From: Diplosphaera chodatii
Taxonomy: Eukaryota; Chlorophyta; Trebouxiophyceae; Prasiolales; Stichococcaceae
Assembly (NCBI GenBank): GCA_032358165.1
Contig: JAALGY010000041.1
Location: 2,914,001-2,978,000, forward strand
Direction: 5' to 3'
Length of the DNA: 64,000 nucleotides
In this document: positions 1-11,098 of the stretch, one piece after another
How positions within the stretch are numbered: position 1 is the stretch's first letter
Layout of the letters: each line of letters starts with the position of its first letter
Made by a program: the position numbers and the translations under genes
Notes under the pieces: model-generated
Databases searched by the model: none
What the model was told of the DNA's origin: nothing
Seen by the model: the letters and a program-made list of their open reading frames with translations, nothing else

Positions 1-126
1 CCTGGCAGCATATTACACGACGAGGGTGATATCAAAGTTTTTCATGAGTATCTACCATATCAAAGACTTTGCAGCTTTCAACCCACGCAGCACAGCACAC
101 GTGAACATAAAGCATGCTGCACACAC

Positions 127-1840
127 CTGCACTCGTCGGCATCAGGGGAGCCCTGCGCAATGGAGAGCAGGCCATGCGTCAGCAGAGGGTGGTTGCCAGG
201 CAATCCATGCTGAATAACATCCGCAGCCACATGTACGGCTCATCCCCTAAACAAGGGCTGCGTCTCACCTCGCAGTACTTCTCCAGAGGGTCCGAGGATG
301 TCGACTGCATAGCCAAGACACTCAACATCAATGTGCTGCAGTGCGGCAAAGCATCAAGCGCCACAGATGCAGAACAAACACAGCCGTATTGGACGCCCGG
401 TACATGTTGAGGACTGCCACAATGTTGTCTTCTTTGGGTGCAAGCCATCTCATGCCTTAGCCAGAGAGCTCAAGTGGGTGCTCACCGCATTGGGGTCACG
501 TGACTGCGACTTCAGCGCCTCAACCTGCGGGACACAGCGGCTGGCGTCATCAAGGGCTGGTCTCCGGGTGCTCACACTGCCCACTTGTCATTGGGCCCAC
601 TGACCCCATGCATATGGCCGCGACGCTGATCAAGGGCCGGCTTTCATGGTCAGGAGTGGACACAGGCCGGCTGGCAGCATGCAAGCAACCGAAGAGTCTG
701 TGACCAGCACTCCAACAGCAGCACTGCCAGGGCATTAAGGGCTCCGTGAGGCCGAACCTTCTCCCAGGCGGCGTTGGACTGGCGGGACAGCTCGTCCGCG
801 TGCTGGCGCGCGGTCTTGGACTCCGCGCTCACCGACTCCGCCTCCTTGATCGCCGCCTCCAGCTCCCCCTGGCCCGTCGCCTGCGAGCAAGGGGAGCAGA
901 TGAGGACACCGAAATGCTTTGCACCCCTGATCTTGTTCAGCCCTCCTTGATCGCCGCCTCCAGCTCCCCCTGGTCTGTCGCCTGCTGGCAGTGGGGCCTG
1001 GTGCAGCGGCCACACATGGCAGGATTGCCATAAGCATGTTGAGCTGGCTATGCTGCGTTCGGACCCAGGGCTGGCGTGTCATCTGCTTGAATCCACGGGC
1101 TCACGAGGGTCCGCAACGCACTCTTCAATTTTGAGCCCAAATGAGCTGCGCTGCAAATGTCCTTCCAAGGTTGTTCAGTCGCTGCTGCCTGCGGCTTGCT
1201 GCTCATGCCCGAGACAGCAGCCGAAGCAGCGCCGCTGACAGCATGATGCTGCAGCGCTCCTAGATGCACCTCCGGCTTGTACCGGCATCCAGGCGTGTGA
1301 GTTGCTTGATAAAGGCCTTATGCGTGCCCGTGCTGACGGGAAAGCAGAACCCTTGAGCAAGCTGGCCCCAAGTGCCATCGATGTCGCTGCCAAATGTGCT
1401 TCTGAACCCCAGAGTAGCAGCATGTGCATGATCTGTGACGCCATTGGGGTGCGGGTTGCATGCCGCAAGCAGCCAGCTCATGGCAGCCCCTGATCGGCAG
1501 TGCTTCGAGTCAGTCCCACACATGCGCCGAGTTCACCTGCTGGGATCCACCGAAGCATGACCCATGGCGTAATGTGGAACCCACCAAACCAGCCTGATAT
1601 CCACTGGGTGCATAGCCCACATGACGGTTGTCTCTGCAGGCCTGACCCAACACGGCTGCTACAGAGACGAAAACATTGCAGCTGGGCACCGGGATCTGCA
1701 TGAGATCGTCACAGAATGGCAGCTGCACTCACTGTGGGTGCGGCCATCGCCACCACCCGCCGGGCCCGCAGGCTGGGCCGCGCCACAGGGCGGGCTGTGC
1801 GGACTGGCACGAACGTGCGCATGCTCAAGGCGGACGCCAT
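127..1840 (-). CDS. CP12: CP12-like Calvin cycle regulator, plastid targeted (3' end unresolved at window edge)
   Basis: CP12 is a small, intrinsically disordered stromal protein that bridges GAPDH and phosphoribulokinase in a redox-switched complex. Exon 1 (1733-1840) encodes a 36-residue Ala/Arg/Ser-rich, acid-free transit peptide starting MASALSMRTF and ends at a GTGAGT donor. Exon 2 (758-880) has ELEAAIKEAE followed by an AWEK sequence, like the CP12 N-terminal half. Exon 3 (269-304) reads SSDPLEKYCE and exon 4 (127-152) reads GSPDADEC. Together these give the C-terminal pair C-x8-C that CP12 uses to bind GAPDH, and PDADEC matches green algal CP12. The last few residues (usually RVYED or similar) are unclear: a short exon near 32-74 is possible, or the final exon lies outside the window. 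The N-terminal cysteine pair usual in CP12 is absent. The donor of exon 2 (GTTCGG) is weak, and the linker is about 20 residues shorter than in Chlamydomonas CP12. Confidence 0.72.
839..980. repeat. Imperfect duplication of a CP12 exon start
   Basis: A segment of about 45 bp, which on the minus strand encodes GELEAAIKE preceded by an acceptor-like GCAG, occurs twice, at about 839-880 and 942-980. The copy at 839-880 continues open into EAES and the rest of exon 2. The copy at 942-980 runs into a TGA after AAIKEG, so it looks like a decayed duplicate exon inside intron 1. Confidence 0.7.
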
Positions 1841-2225
1841 GGTGTCTGAACGTGTTGCGATCAGCTGAACGTCGCTGTGCAGAGCTGCAAACGTCCGGCA
1901 AACTCTGAGCCTTGCACCATATCTCCAGGGTTTAGGACCCCACGTGCGATTGCGTAAACCAGCATGCACATGTCGATTTGTTGGGACAAATAGGTTCGCC
2001 GTGCTGTTTGCACGGTGCGACATGCTGCAACACAGTGTAACGCTTTGAGTGCTGTGCCGCGCGCGTGCTCTGGGGTGCATGTCGCTCCCTGTTGTGTGAC
2101 AGCAAGCATGCTGCATGCGGCATGTGCGACATCACAGCAGTGTGACGCAACATCAGCACTGCACCAGCGCAAACGAAGGAGCGTCAAAGTCTCACCCTTA
2201 GTAATGGACGACCCGGAATGTTCGA
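1841..2225. other. Divergent intergenic region, CP12-like / OSB-like
   Basis: This is the 385 bp between the start codon of the minus-strand CP12-like gene and the first plausible start of the plus-strand OSB-like gene. It probably holds both promoters. I see no convincing TATA box, RNA gene or repeat. Confidence 0.4.
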
Positions 2226-5200
2226 ATGCGTAGCAATTCTCAGGTCTCTAGGATGCTGCGGCACCTGACAAGAGAATGGCGGTGGCAAGTCACTGCGGTC
2301 GATGTCACAAACACCGCACGTCAGAGGACGAGCTGGCAGCTGACAGCAGTGTCATCCCGGAGGCCAGCGCAGATTCCCCAGCAGGAATGCGCTTCGTCGT
2401 TGCAGCGTCGATCCATGGGCGCTCTGAGTGCAGCAGCAGCCAAGACGAGTGTCTCGGGTGCTGAGGTTCAGGTGAGTCCCAACGTGTCCACTACTGCTAC
2501 AGCATCTGGTACTTATCACACGATGGTGTCAGGAAACCAGGCCAGCATATCTCAATATACACTCCGACAGGTGGCACCCGAGGCGACTGCCAACGACTGG
2601 TTCCGCTTCACAGCACGGCCGCACGAGTACTGGGACCACCGGGCTACCAAGCAGGCGAGGCAGCCGTGCACCCGCCACGCTCCATGCTAGATGTCAGGAA
2701 CTCCGCACCTCGACGCACACCGGCCTCCCGCCAATGCTGAGGTGCCGCCCCGCGGCCGCAGGACGCCGCAGCGCCGGACTTCACGCACCAGCACGACGTG
2801 CAGCAGGCGCTGTGGCTCAGCGGGGCGCCCGCCTGGGCGGCGCGCCTGGTGGCCGAGGTCGACCGCCGGCCGGACCCCTCCGACAAGGCGCGCATGGGGG
2901 TACTTTGGAGCAGATTGCCACCCCATGCAATGCAGATGGGCGCCACATGCTGTCCTCAGCCCTCCTTGCCTACAGCAGTTCGTCAGCAGGGGGACGATGC
3001 CGAAGTGGTTTCGTGGTCACGCAGCCGTGCCAGGTCGCGCCCGAGGCGGACGAGCGTCATAGGGCTGCGGCGCAGAGCGCAGCCCGCCTGCGCAACCCGG
3101 CTGAGCACTGGCAGGTGTGGTCTCGGGAACAGCATGTCATGGGTTGACGTTGGGGCCACCTGGGTCCAGTTGCATGGAGTCCGAATGCTGATTCAGAGCA
3201 CGGACCTTGTCCGGATGGTGCAAGGGTCCAGTTCGCATTGGGAGCATGTGCTGCAACCGGTGCAAACGCGGCGCCTTGGCGTGTTGTGCAGTGGCAGCCG
3301 CGGCCAGAGGGGCCGGATGGGGAGGCGCTGCTCTCAGGCGGCTGGTGGCGCTTCCTGGCCGCCCCACACACGTACTACGACCACCGGCGGCCCGCCAGCA
3401 GGCAGGCTGCAGCCGCGGGGAGCAGCGCAGGTGGCCCAGCCAGCGCTCCTGACACCAGCAGCAGCGGCAGCAGCATCCGTGATGGCGGCGGCAGTGACAG
3501 CGGTGTTTTGCATGCAGCCCCGGGTGCGGCCAGGGCTGCGGGCACCAGTGGATGTGACTTCAGCCACCAGCACGACCCCGCGGACAGGCTGCTGCTGCGG
3601 GACGCGCCGCCGTGGGTGCGACAGCGGGTGGCCGCCATGGACCGGGACGCAGCTGCACCCAAGGTGAGGGCTTCAGGTTGCTGGGCAGCTGGCAGCATGC
3701 GGTGGTCAGATGTTGGCGCGTTCATGAGCAAGCTCGGGGTGGTGATGTTGCTGGGGCCGGTGCAGAGCAACCCATTTGCTCTGGCCACAGCATTGCCTGA
3801 TGGGCATACTGGGTCGGAGCAGACTGAGCAGCAGACTGAAGCGGCTGTGCTGTGGCTGCAGCCAGTGAGGGCGCCGGATGCTGACGTCAGCCCGCACGCG
3901 CAGACGACTGCAGCTGCGGCCGCGGCGCTCCGCCGCTTCCACGAGCAGCCAGCAGACCACCAGGTGTGCAGCCTGCCACGCCTTGCGTCACCACACGGTT
4001 GGTGGTCTCATCCAGTCCCATTGCATGAAGGTGGAGGCGGTGGCACATCCACATGAACTAGCTGAACCCCTACACCCTGCTGCCGGCAGGACTTCCGGGA
4101 GCTGAAGGCGCGGGGTTATAAGCCGGCCTGGTACCCCGATGCGCTGCACACTGAATCGGGCGCGGCGCTGTGGCTGGCAGCCGATGGCGGCCTGGCGCGC
4201 TGGCAGCAGGCGAGTAACCGTCAGCGGCACGAGTGCTTATACCCTGCCAACGTTGTCAACGAGCTTGTGCTGCCAGTGAGACTGTAACTGATGCTTCGCC
4301 GACCAGTCCAAAAAGTGGGATGACCATGAAGGTGGAAGGCTCTTTCACAAAATAGATCCATGCTTACAGGCAAGGCAGCACCCATGTTTGCAGGACTGGG
4401 GTGCATCGGAGGAGGCGACGCGGCGGGCGGAGCGGCCGCAGGCCAACGACTGGTTCCGCTTCCTGCAGCGCCCCCACGAGTACTTCGACTACCGCTCCGC
4501 CAAGAAGCGGTAGGCTTCCAGCACAAGTTGGTCGACTGCATCGCTACTGTTGCACGCGGACCAGTATGAAACATGGTGCAGCACGATACAGTGGGCTCGG
4601 AGTGATGTGTTGATTCGGTTGCGATACCAAGCATATCTGGGGCAACCTGCCACGCACAGGTCGTCGTTCCCCGACTTCCGGCACCAGCACAACTCCTGGG
4701 ACGCGCTGTGGCTGGAGGACGCCCCGCAGCGGGCGGCGGAGGCCGTGGCGCGCCTGGACGCCGATGCCGATCGCACCGGCAAGGTGAGCGTCGTATGCCC
4801 ACGCAATCCTCGGCTCCATGCGTATGCACAGTTGTGCTCCCTGTGGCAAGCCGACCCACCCACATCATGCTGCTCCGCATATTGTGCTCCCTCCGGGGTG
4901 CCACGCACCGCTCGCCACACTCGGACCTGTGTGACCTGCGTGTTCGGCTGATACATCGCAGCCAGTCAAGGTCCTGACGCCGGAGGAGAAGGCGCTGGCG
5001 CGGTGGGCGGCGTTCCTGGCGGACCCCGACGCCTGGCTGGACCAGCGGCCCGCCAAGGTGGTGTGCTGTCACATCCTAGGAACACCGTTTCAGCGCCGCT
5101 GTCCAGCAGCACGTAGGAGACCCTCCAGCGTCCTTCTGTTGGTGACAGCATCATGTGATCGGAACCATTGTGCACGCAGGCCGCTGGCACGCTGGGCCCC

Positions 5201-5461
5201 CGGCACCCGGACTTTGTGCACTCGGACGACAAGCGGCGGGCGCTGTGGCTCAACGGCAGTGCTGTTCCTCCTGAGGTCCACAAGGTGCTGACACTCTCCT
5301 TACCTTACTAAGCTCAACTGGAACATGGACTGCGCGTTCTTCTGCGGTCCCAGAGGCCATTGTGCACACATGTTGTAGTGAGCTCTGCTTTCTGCCCGCA
5401 GATTCTGACACTGCGCAGCCTCAGGCCGCGGGATCTGCCGCCGGCAGCTCAACGTCGCTGA
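2226..5461 (+). CDS. OSB-like organellar single-stranded DNA-binding protein with multiple PDF motifs
   Basis: OSB proteins of green plants bind single-stranded DNA in mitochondria or plastids and restrain recombination. Their signature is the PDF module: a W-x2-F-x3-P-x2-Y/W-x-D-x-R stretch followed by PDF-x-H and ALWL. Here it recurs: WFRFTARPHEYWDHRATK (about 2598) with PDFTHQHD (about 2776); WWRFLAAPHTYYDHR (about 3343) with CDFSHQHDP (about 3556); a C-terminal half only (DFRELKARG ... ALWL, about 4091); WFRFLQRPHEYFDYR (about 4453) with PDFRHQHN ... ALWL (about 4675); WAAFLADPDAWLDQR (about 5008) with HPDFVH ... ALWL (about 5205). The last exon starts at 5402 after a CCGCAG acceptor and ends in TGA at 5461. 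The N-terminus is Arg-rich and acid-poor, compatible with an organelle presequence; the start (2226 or 2253) is not certain. I do not see the OB-fold (SSB) domain that known OSBs carry before the PDF motifs. Introns between the first half-modules are poorly resolved. Confidence 0.75.
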
Positions 5462-6306
5462 CTGTGCGTCACTGCTGCACGTGTAGAGCAGCATGCTGGA
5501 GGCCTGGCGCTGTTTGCATGCAGCAGCGCGACGGCAGCAACGCTTGACGGTCATGTATACTAGGATTGGATCAGCCGAAGTGATGTTCATGTCGATCAAC
5601 CACAGTAGGTTTCCTGTTTTAGGTGCGTTGCTCTCTCGAGAAGGCATTGCTGACACATGCCTACTACAGCACCCCAGCCCCACCGCCGGTGGCCCACCGA
5701 TGCCAGTGCATTCAGGGGGATTGATGGCTGCCTGTGCATAGGACCAGGCGCAACTTGCGCGCACAAAGCCTTTTGCCACAGGTCAGAGTCGAATCGTGGA
5801 ACAATCCTTGATAGTGCATAACTAGCAGTGCAACGTGAGGTTACGCTGCCGGCCGGTCCAGTAGCCGACACCCATCCGCTCGGCAGGACGCCGTGAGCAC
5901 GCAGCACGCAGTGAGCACGTTGTAGCGTGTAAAGCATGTACTTCATCGACATTCGGACGCACATGCTGCATTTTTGCCCCTCGCATTCATGTTGCCACGG
6001 GCTGTTTATGCAAGCCTCCATGCACAGAATGGCTGGGGCCAGCCCATCATCGACAAGTTTACCTGCCTGGCATGCCGTCTGCCGTCAAAACAAGCTGTAC
6101 AACAACCTTCTTGATGCAGGCCTGACACTAGGGGGTTTGCTGCCGCGCTGGCGCGGCGCTCCGGTGACCACGGCCGCCTGCCCTCTGGCGCCTGGCAGCA
6201 GGCCAGTGGGTGCAACATCAGGCGCAGTGGTGCAGCACTGGTGGCTGGCAGTCGACCCGGAGCCGGCTAGCGCGGGATCGCTTGCGGCAGAGGGCAGGTA
6301 GCCGGC
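5462..6306. other. Intergenic, OSB-like to TRM1
   Basis: These 845 bp lie between two plus-strand genes. They should contain the 3' UTR of the OSB-like gene and the promoter of TRM1. No coding exon, RNA gene or repeat is recognisable. Confidence 0.4.
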
Positions 6307-9300
6307 ATGGCAGATGCTGGCGTCGCCACCGCGCCCGCCGCCGCCGCCGCCCCTGCCTGCACAGCGCCTCAACCGTCGGATCCGCCTGCAGACAGGTGCG
6401 GCGCTGCTGGCACACAGCAGTTCTGCTGCGTGCACAGTGTGCACCGCACTCCTTCCGCAAGTGACACAGTGGACCACCACTTGACCTGCAAGGCTGCGCT
6501 GTGCAGGACGATTCCAGAGGGGTACACCGTGCTGCGGGAGGGCAAGGGCGCCATCCTGCGGAAGGGCAACGACGTGTTCTACAACCCCGCACAGGCATGC
6601 TGCCTGCAGGACCTAGAAGTGCAATGGGGCCTCCTCGATGTGGAGGCCCCAAATGAAAGGCATGCCGAGGTCGGCGTGTCAAGCTCCCTGTGTGCCGTGG
6701 GCAGGTGGTGAACCGGGACCTGTCGGCGACGGTCCTGCGGCACTTCATCAGGGTGCGCGAGCAGGAGCTGAGCGAGGGCACGCTGAAGAAGCAGAAGCGG
6801 GCGCGCGGCACGCCGCCCGCGCCGCCCAAGCAGCCCGCCGAGCCGGGGCAGCCGGTGCGTCTGGCGGCTCCGTGATTCAAGCGGGCCGTCGGCGAGGCTG
6901 CATGGAAGCATGTAACGGTGTTGTGGAGTGTAGCACAAGTATGTGCATGGCAGGATGCCAATCATCATGTCGTATGCAAAGCACCATGCGCTGCGAATGA
7001 TGACTGGTGCAGAAGGGCGCCCGGGTGCTGGAGGGGCTGGCGGCCTCGGGGCTGCGGTCCATCCGGTATGCGCTGGAGATCGACGGCATCTCGCGCATCG
7101 ACGCCAACGACCTGGACGGCGCCGTGGTCGAGGTGCGCTGCTTTTGGTGTACAATGGCGCTCCAGCTGTCAGCTGGTCCCGCCGAGGTGCTGGCGTGCAG
7201 GCGTGCACTCGGCCTCACTCCCACACTGCGGGCGAGGCAGTGCAGCGTCAGCCAGCTGCGACTCATACACAGCAGCTCGGGGCTGCGTGTGCAGGCGATG
7301 AAGCGCAACCTGGCGTTCAACGGCGGCGCGGCGGCGGCCAAGGTCCGGCCGCAGCAGGGCGACGCCCGCATCGTCATGATGCAGAACGCGGGGGTGCGCA
7401 CTTCCGACACCTTATCCTGTTCACTCGCACCCTTGCGCAGATGGATAGCATGGCAAGGCACGGGATTCGACTTCCTGAGCATTTGCTCTGTCAAAGCATA
7501 GCACGACCGGTGATGACAGCAGCATGCCGCAGCACCAGTGGCAGCGCCGCGCCCATCTGCCACCCGACACCAATGCTGGGTGCATGCCCCCCGGGCCCGC
7601 AGGAGTACGAGGCGGTGGACCTGGACCCGTACGGCACCCCCGCCCAGCTGCTGGACAGCGCGGTGCAGGCCGTCAGCGAGGGCGGCCTGCTGCTCATCAC
7701 CGCCACCGACATGGCGGGTGCGGCCCGGCGCCTGATTGGCTAGGTCGCTGATCAGCCTTACCGGGTCTGGTGCCGTTAGCCTGCTATGTATTCCTGCGAC
7801 CTAGTGCCAGCGGTGCGGTCAGCGACCGCCGTCTGGCCCTCTGTAATCCATGGCGGCAGTTCGCAGCCTCAATTGGTATGTGACGTTGCTGCCGTGCTGC
7901 GAGGCGCTCACCTTTCATTGCTCGTCGCCCACAATGCGCAGTGCTGTGCGGCAACAATGGGGAAGCGTGCTGGGCCAAGTACGGGGCGTACCCCCTGCAC
8001 CGCCCGTACTGCCACGAGATGGCGCTGCGCATCCTGCTCGCCTCCATCGAGTCGCACGCCAACCGGTACAAGCGGCACATTGTGCCGGTGCTCTCCCTCA
8101 GCATCGACTTCTACGTCCGGGTGAGCTGCCAGCACCAGTCGGCGCATGCATGCTACTGCCATGGCTGTTGCCTGAAAGAAGCTTACGAATATCTCGACCT
8201 TGTCCGGCATGTCGCATCACTTGGCACCTCACATGCTTCACAGAGGCTGCACCGTTCAGTGCAAGAGCACATACCTATGATGCCATTGTTGTCATGTGGA
8301 TCATCCACAAGGGTCTGTGACATGCTTCTGGCACGCACAAAGGCAGCCTGGTGAAAGGACTGCCCTTGGGTGTGTCGAGGATCTGCACTGACCCTGCGCA
8401 TCCTTGTGGCTTTAACATGGTGCACACCACATGATGTGCATGAAATTGAGTTCGAAATGGTCACCTTGCGGGATGCTCATCGCAGGTGTTCGTACGGGTA
8501 TACACATCAGCTGCAGCGGTGAAGGACAGCCCTTCCAAGCTGGCGTACGTATTTCAGTCGACCGGCTGTGACGCCTTCTACTTCCAACGCGTAGGTCGCA
8601 AGGTGACTAGATTGCATGTTCACTGCTGGCGTACACATGGTTCGCTGGAAGAGTAGTAAGCGGGTATTGTGCAGCCGACATCATGCAGGCTGACCAATTG
8701 TTGGGCTCCCAAGGTTGCTAAGGTGCCTGGTGTCATCGTGCAGCAAACCAAGGGCAGCAGCGTGAAGTTCCAGCCGGGCGCGGGGCCCAGCGTGCCGCAA
8801 AAGTGCCCGCACACCGGCTCCGGCTTCCTGATGGGCGGCCCCTTCTGGGTGGAGCCGCTGCACGACCCCGCCTGGATCGCCGCCATCCTGGCCTCCGTCA
8901 AGGTGCGCGGACCTGTCTGCCAGCTCCCGCAGTCGAGGGGTGCATGAGCCCTCGCCGCCTGCCAGATGTCGGATCTTCCTTTCACCGGCAAGGTGTCGGC
9001 TGCCTCGGCTGCCGGTATGGCCAAATGTGGCTGAATCCAAGGTGCCCGAAATGGCTCCGCACCTCCTGGTTCGCCCGTGTCTGCAGGAGCGGCAGGCGGA
9101 GCTGGGGGCGTTTGAGAGGGTGCGGGGGGTGCTGCAGGCGGCGGGGGAGGAGCTGCACGACTGCCCCCTGTACCTGGACCTGCACTCCGTGTGCGCCAGC
9201 CTCAAGTGCACGCCCATGAAGCACGACGTCTTCCGCTCCGCGCTGCTCAACGCGGGTCAGTCGCCCCTGATCTTTTCCTGTGCTTCAGTCTGGTGTGCTG

Positions 9301-10638
9301 CAGCTTCAGGAGGGGGAGGGTGCGGCATTGATTACCTGGCATCATAGCACCTTGGTCAATTGCACTTGAACACCAAGTGGTCGGCTAGCAGAAACGGGGT
9401 GCAACCATATAGAACTGTTGCTATGTGACCGTGTACCTAATTTGGCTGCAGGCTACAGGGTGTCCGGCACGCACGCCAACCCGCTGGGCATGAAGACGGA
9501 CGCGCCGTGGGACGTCATCTGGGACGTAATGCGCGCCTGGGTGGCGGACCACCCCGTCAAGAAGCAGGTGCGGCGCCGCGCAGGCTGTGGGATGGGCGGG
9601 GCCGGGGGCGCTGCTGTGCTGCAGCCTGAGCACATTTAAAACATCTTGCAGTACCCACTTGCCCTCAAGGCTGCTGGTGTGCTGTTCATCTCACGCCTTA
9701 CAGCAGGCCTGCTGCTGAAGAGGCCACTGGAGGATCGGCAGGTTCCTGCCTCGTGTGATGCCCCTGTGCTCAAAACTCACGCAGCACTCTGCTGTTGCAG
9801 GACCCAGAGTCGGCTGCTGCCAAGATCCTGGCGGTGGAGCCGACGCTGAAGGTCAACTTCTCGAGGGCCATTGGAGCCCTGCACCGCGCGCCCAACGACA
9901 AGGTGCTGCAGACACCAGATACACTGCTGTTGCGTGCTGCAGCCTGTCTGTATGGGTGCTTTTGAGGCACACGGTGGTTGAGGCTTGAATGCTTGTAGGC
10001 TTGTATGTCGACCTCTGCACATGCCTGCTGGATGGCTGTCTGCTGCTCGGGTGCTGAGACAGTGTGGTTGATGGGCTGCGGGCATGCGTACGGCATGTCG
10101 AGGGGCACTGCGTCCGTCCTGTAGCATTGTGGCATGGCCACCCAAGGGCATTAGCACGATGCAAGCAGCAGCAGGTCAACAAGGCTGCGGGCTCTGGTGC
10201 GGCGCAGGTGGCGCGCTTCCTGCCCAACCCAGAGAAGAACTGGGGCCCCAAGCCCAAGCACGGCCGCACGCTCAAGGTGATGACTGCACTTCCTTGAGCC
10301 CTGTATTGCTAGAATTTGTCACGAAGCAGGGAGGCCACTACTGGGAATATGCCTGATGAGCGACGTGGATGCAGGAGGCTTCGCCCGCAGCGGCAGGGCC
10401 ACAGGCCGTGCGATCATCTGGGGCAGCGGCGGCGGCGGCAGCGGACCCAGACCCAGCAAGCGCTCAGGCAAGAGCATCGTCAGCAGGGGAAACAGCAGAG
10501 AGCGTCCCAATGGCCACAGCTGCAGTGACTGGGTTGGCGACACGCAGCAGCAACCAGCAGCAGGACCAGCAGCAGCAGCAGCAGAGGCAGCGGCATCGGC
10601 ACCTGCAGGCTGCGAGGGACGCAGAACTGTCGGACTGA
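6307..10638 (+). CDS. TRM1: tRNA (guanine26-N2)-dimethyltransferase, TRM1 family
   Basis: TRM1 uses S-adenosylmethionine to dimethylate G26 of tRNAs in nucleus, mitochondrion or plastid. The protein is split over about a dozen exons. In order: [10 protein letters not shown] start (6307), [20 protein letters not shown] (about 6512), DVFYNP, a basic segment (about 6707), the SAM-binding strand [18 protein letters not shown] (about 7024) with [20 protein letters not shown] (about 7300), the catalytic motif VDLDPYGTP (about 7615), [20 protein letters not shown] (about 8010) with [19 protein letters not shown] (about 8570), [11 protein letters not shown] (about 8833), [27 protein letters not shown] (about 9470) and [21 protein letters not shown] (about 10212). 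Exon 1 joins exon 2 cleanly (GACAG|GACG, Arg codon restored). The order and motifs are those of TRM1 throughout. The C-terminal exon is an Ala- and Gln-rich tail ending at 10638. A start upstream of 6307 encoding an organelle presequence cannot be excluded. Confidence 0.9.
10545..10600 (+). repeat. CAG-rich low-complexity tract in TRM1 last exon
   Basis: Runs of CAGCAG around 10545-10600 encode a glutamine-rich stretch near the C-terminus. It is a simple repeat inside the last TRM1 exon and is probably length-polymorphic. Confidence 0.65.
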
Positions 10639-11098
10639 CTGCTGCTGAGTTGGAACCCAGCTAACTTGATTCTACGATTGGTTTATGATTGTTGCCAGAT
10701 CACAGGAAGTGGTGTTGGCATACAATATGTCAGGACAGAGCCAAGCCGAGGCACGGTATGGTGCTGCTGGGATCCACGCATCCTGTCAAAGCACGATTCG
10801 AGGCCATGTGATGATGACGCCATCAATCAGCCTCGATAGGTGGTTCCAGGCGATCATTGTTGAGGCCAGATGGCACAACATATCACTCTGCAGATCTTGG
10901 ACAGGCTGCACGGACGTCTGCCGAGGACAGGCTGCAAGATCGACTTGGTCAAGCATGCAAGACCCCAGTCGTACGTGTACCTACACTCACAGCATACATC
11001 GCCTGTGATCTGCAGCAAAGTGCATCTGCAGCAGCTGTCAACTGCTGCTGGCGGAATATCCTGCGGCAAGCCACATATTGACACCCAACGGATTCGGT
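10639..11098. other. Intergenic, TRM1 to Cys-rich gene
   Basis: These 460 bp of mixed sequence lie between two plus-strand genes. Short open frames here show no family resemblance and no splice-consistent continuation. No promoter element is clear. Confidence 0.4.

Noticed and set aside
2734..3147. Alternative open frame through the OSB-like gene
   Set aside because: The frames carrying the PDF motifs are clear, and this one is an offset reading of the same exons.
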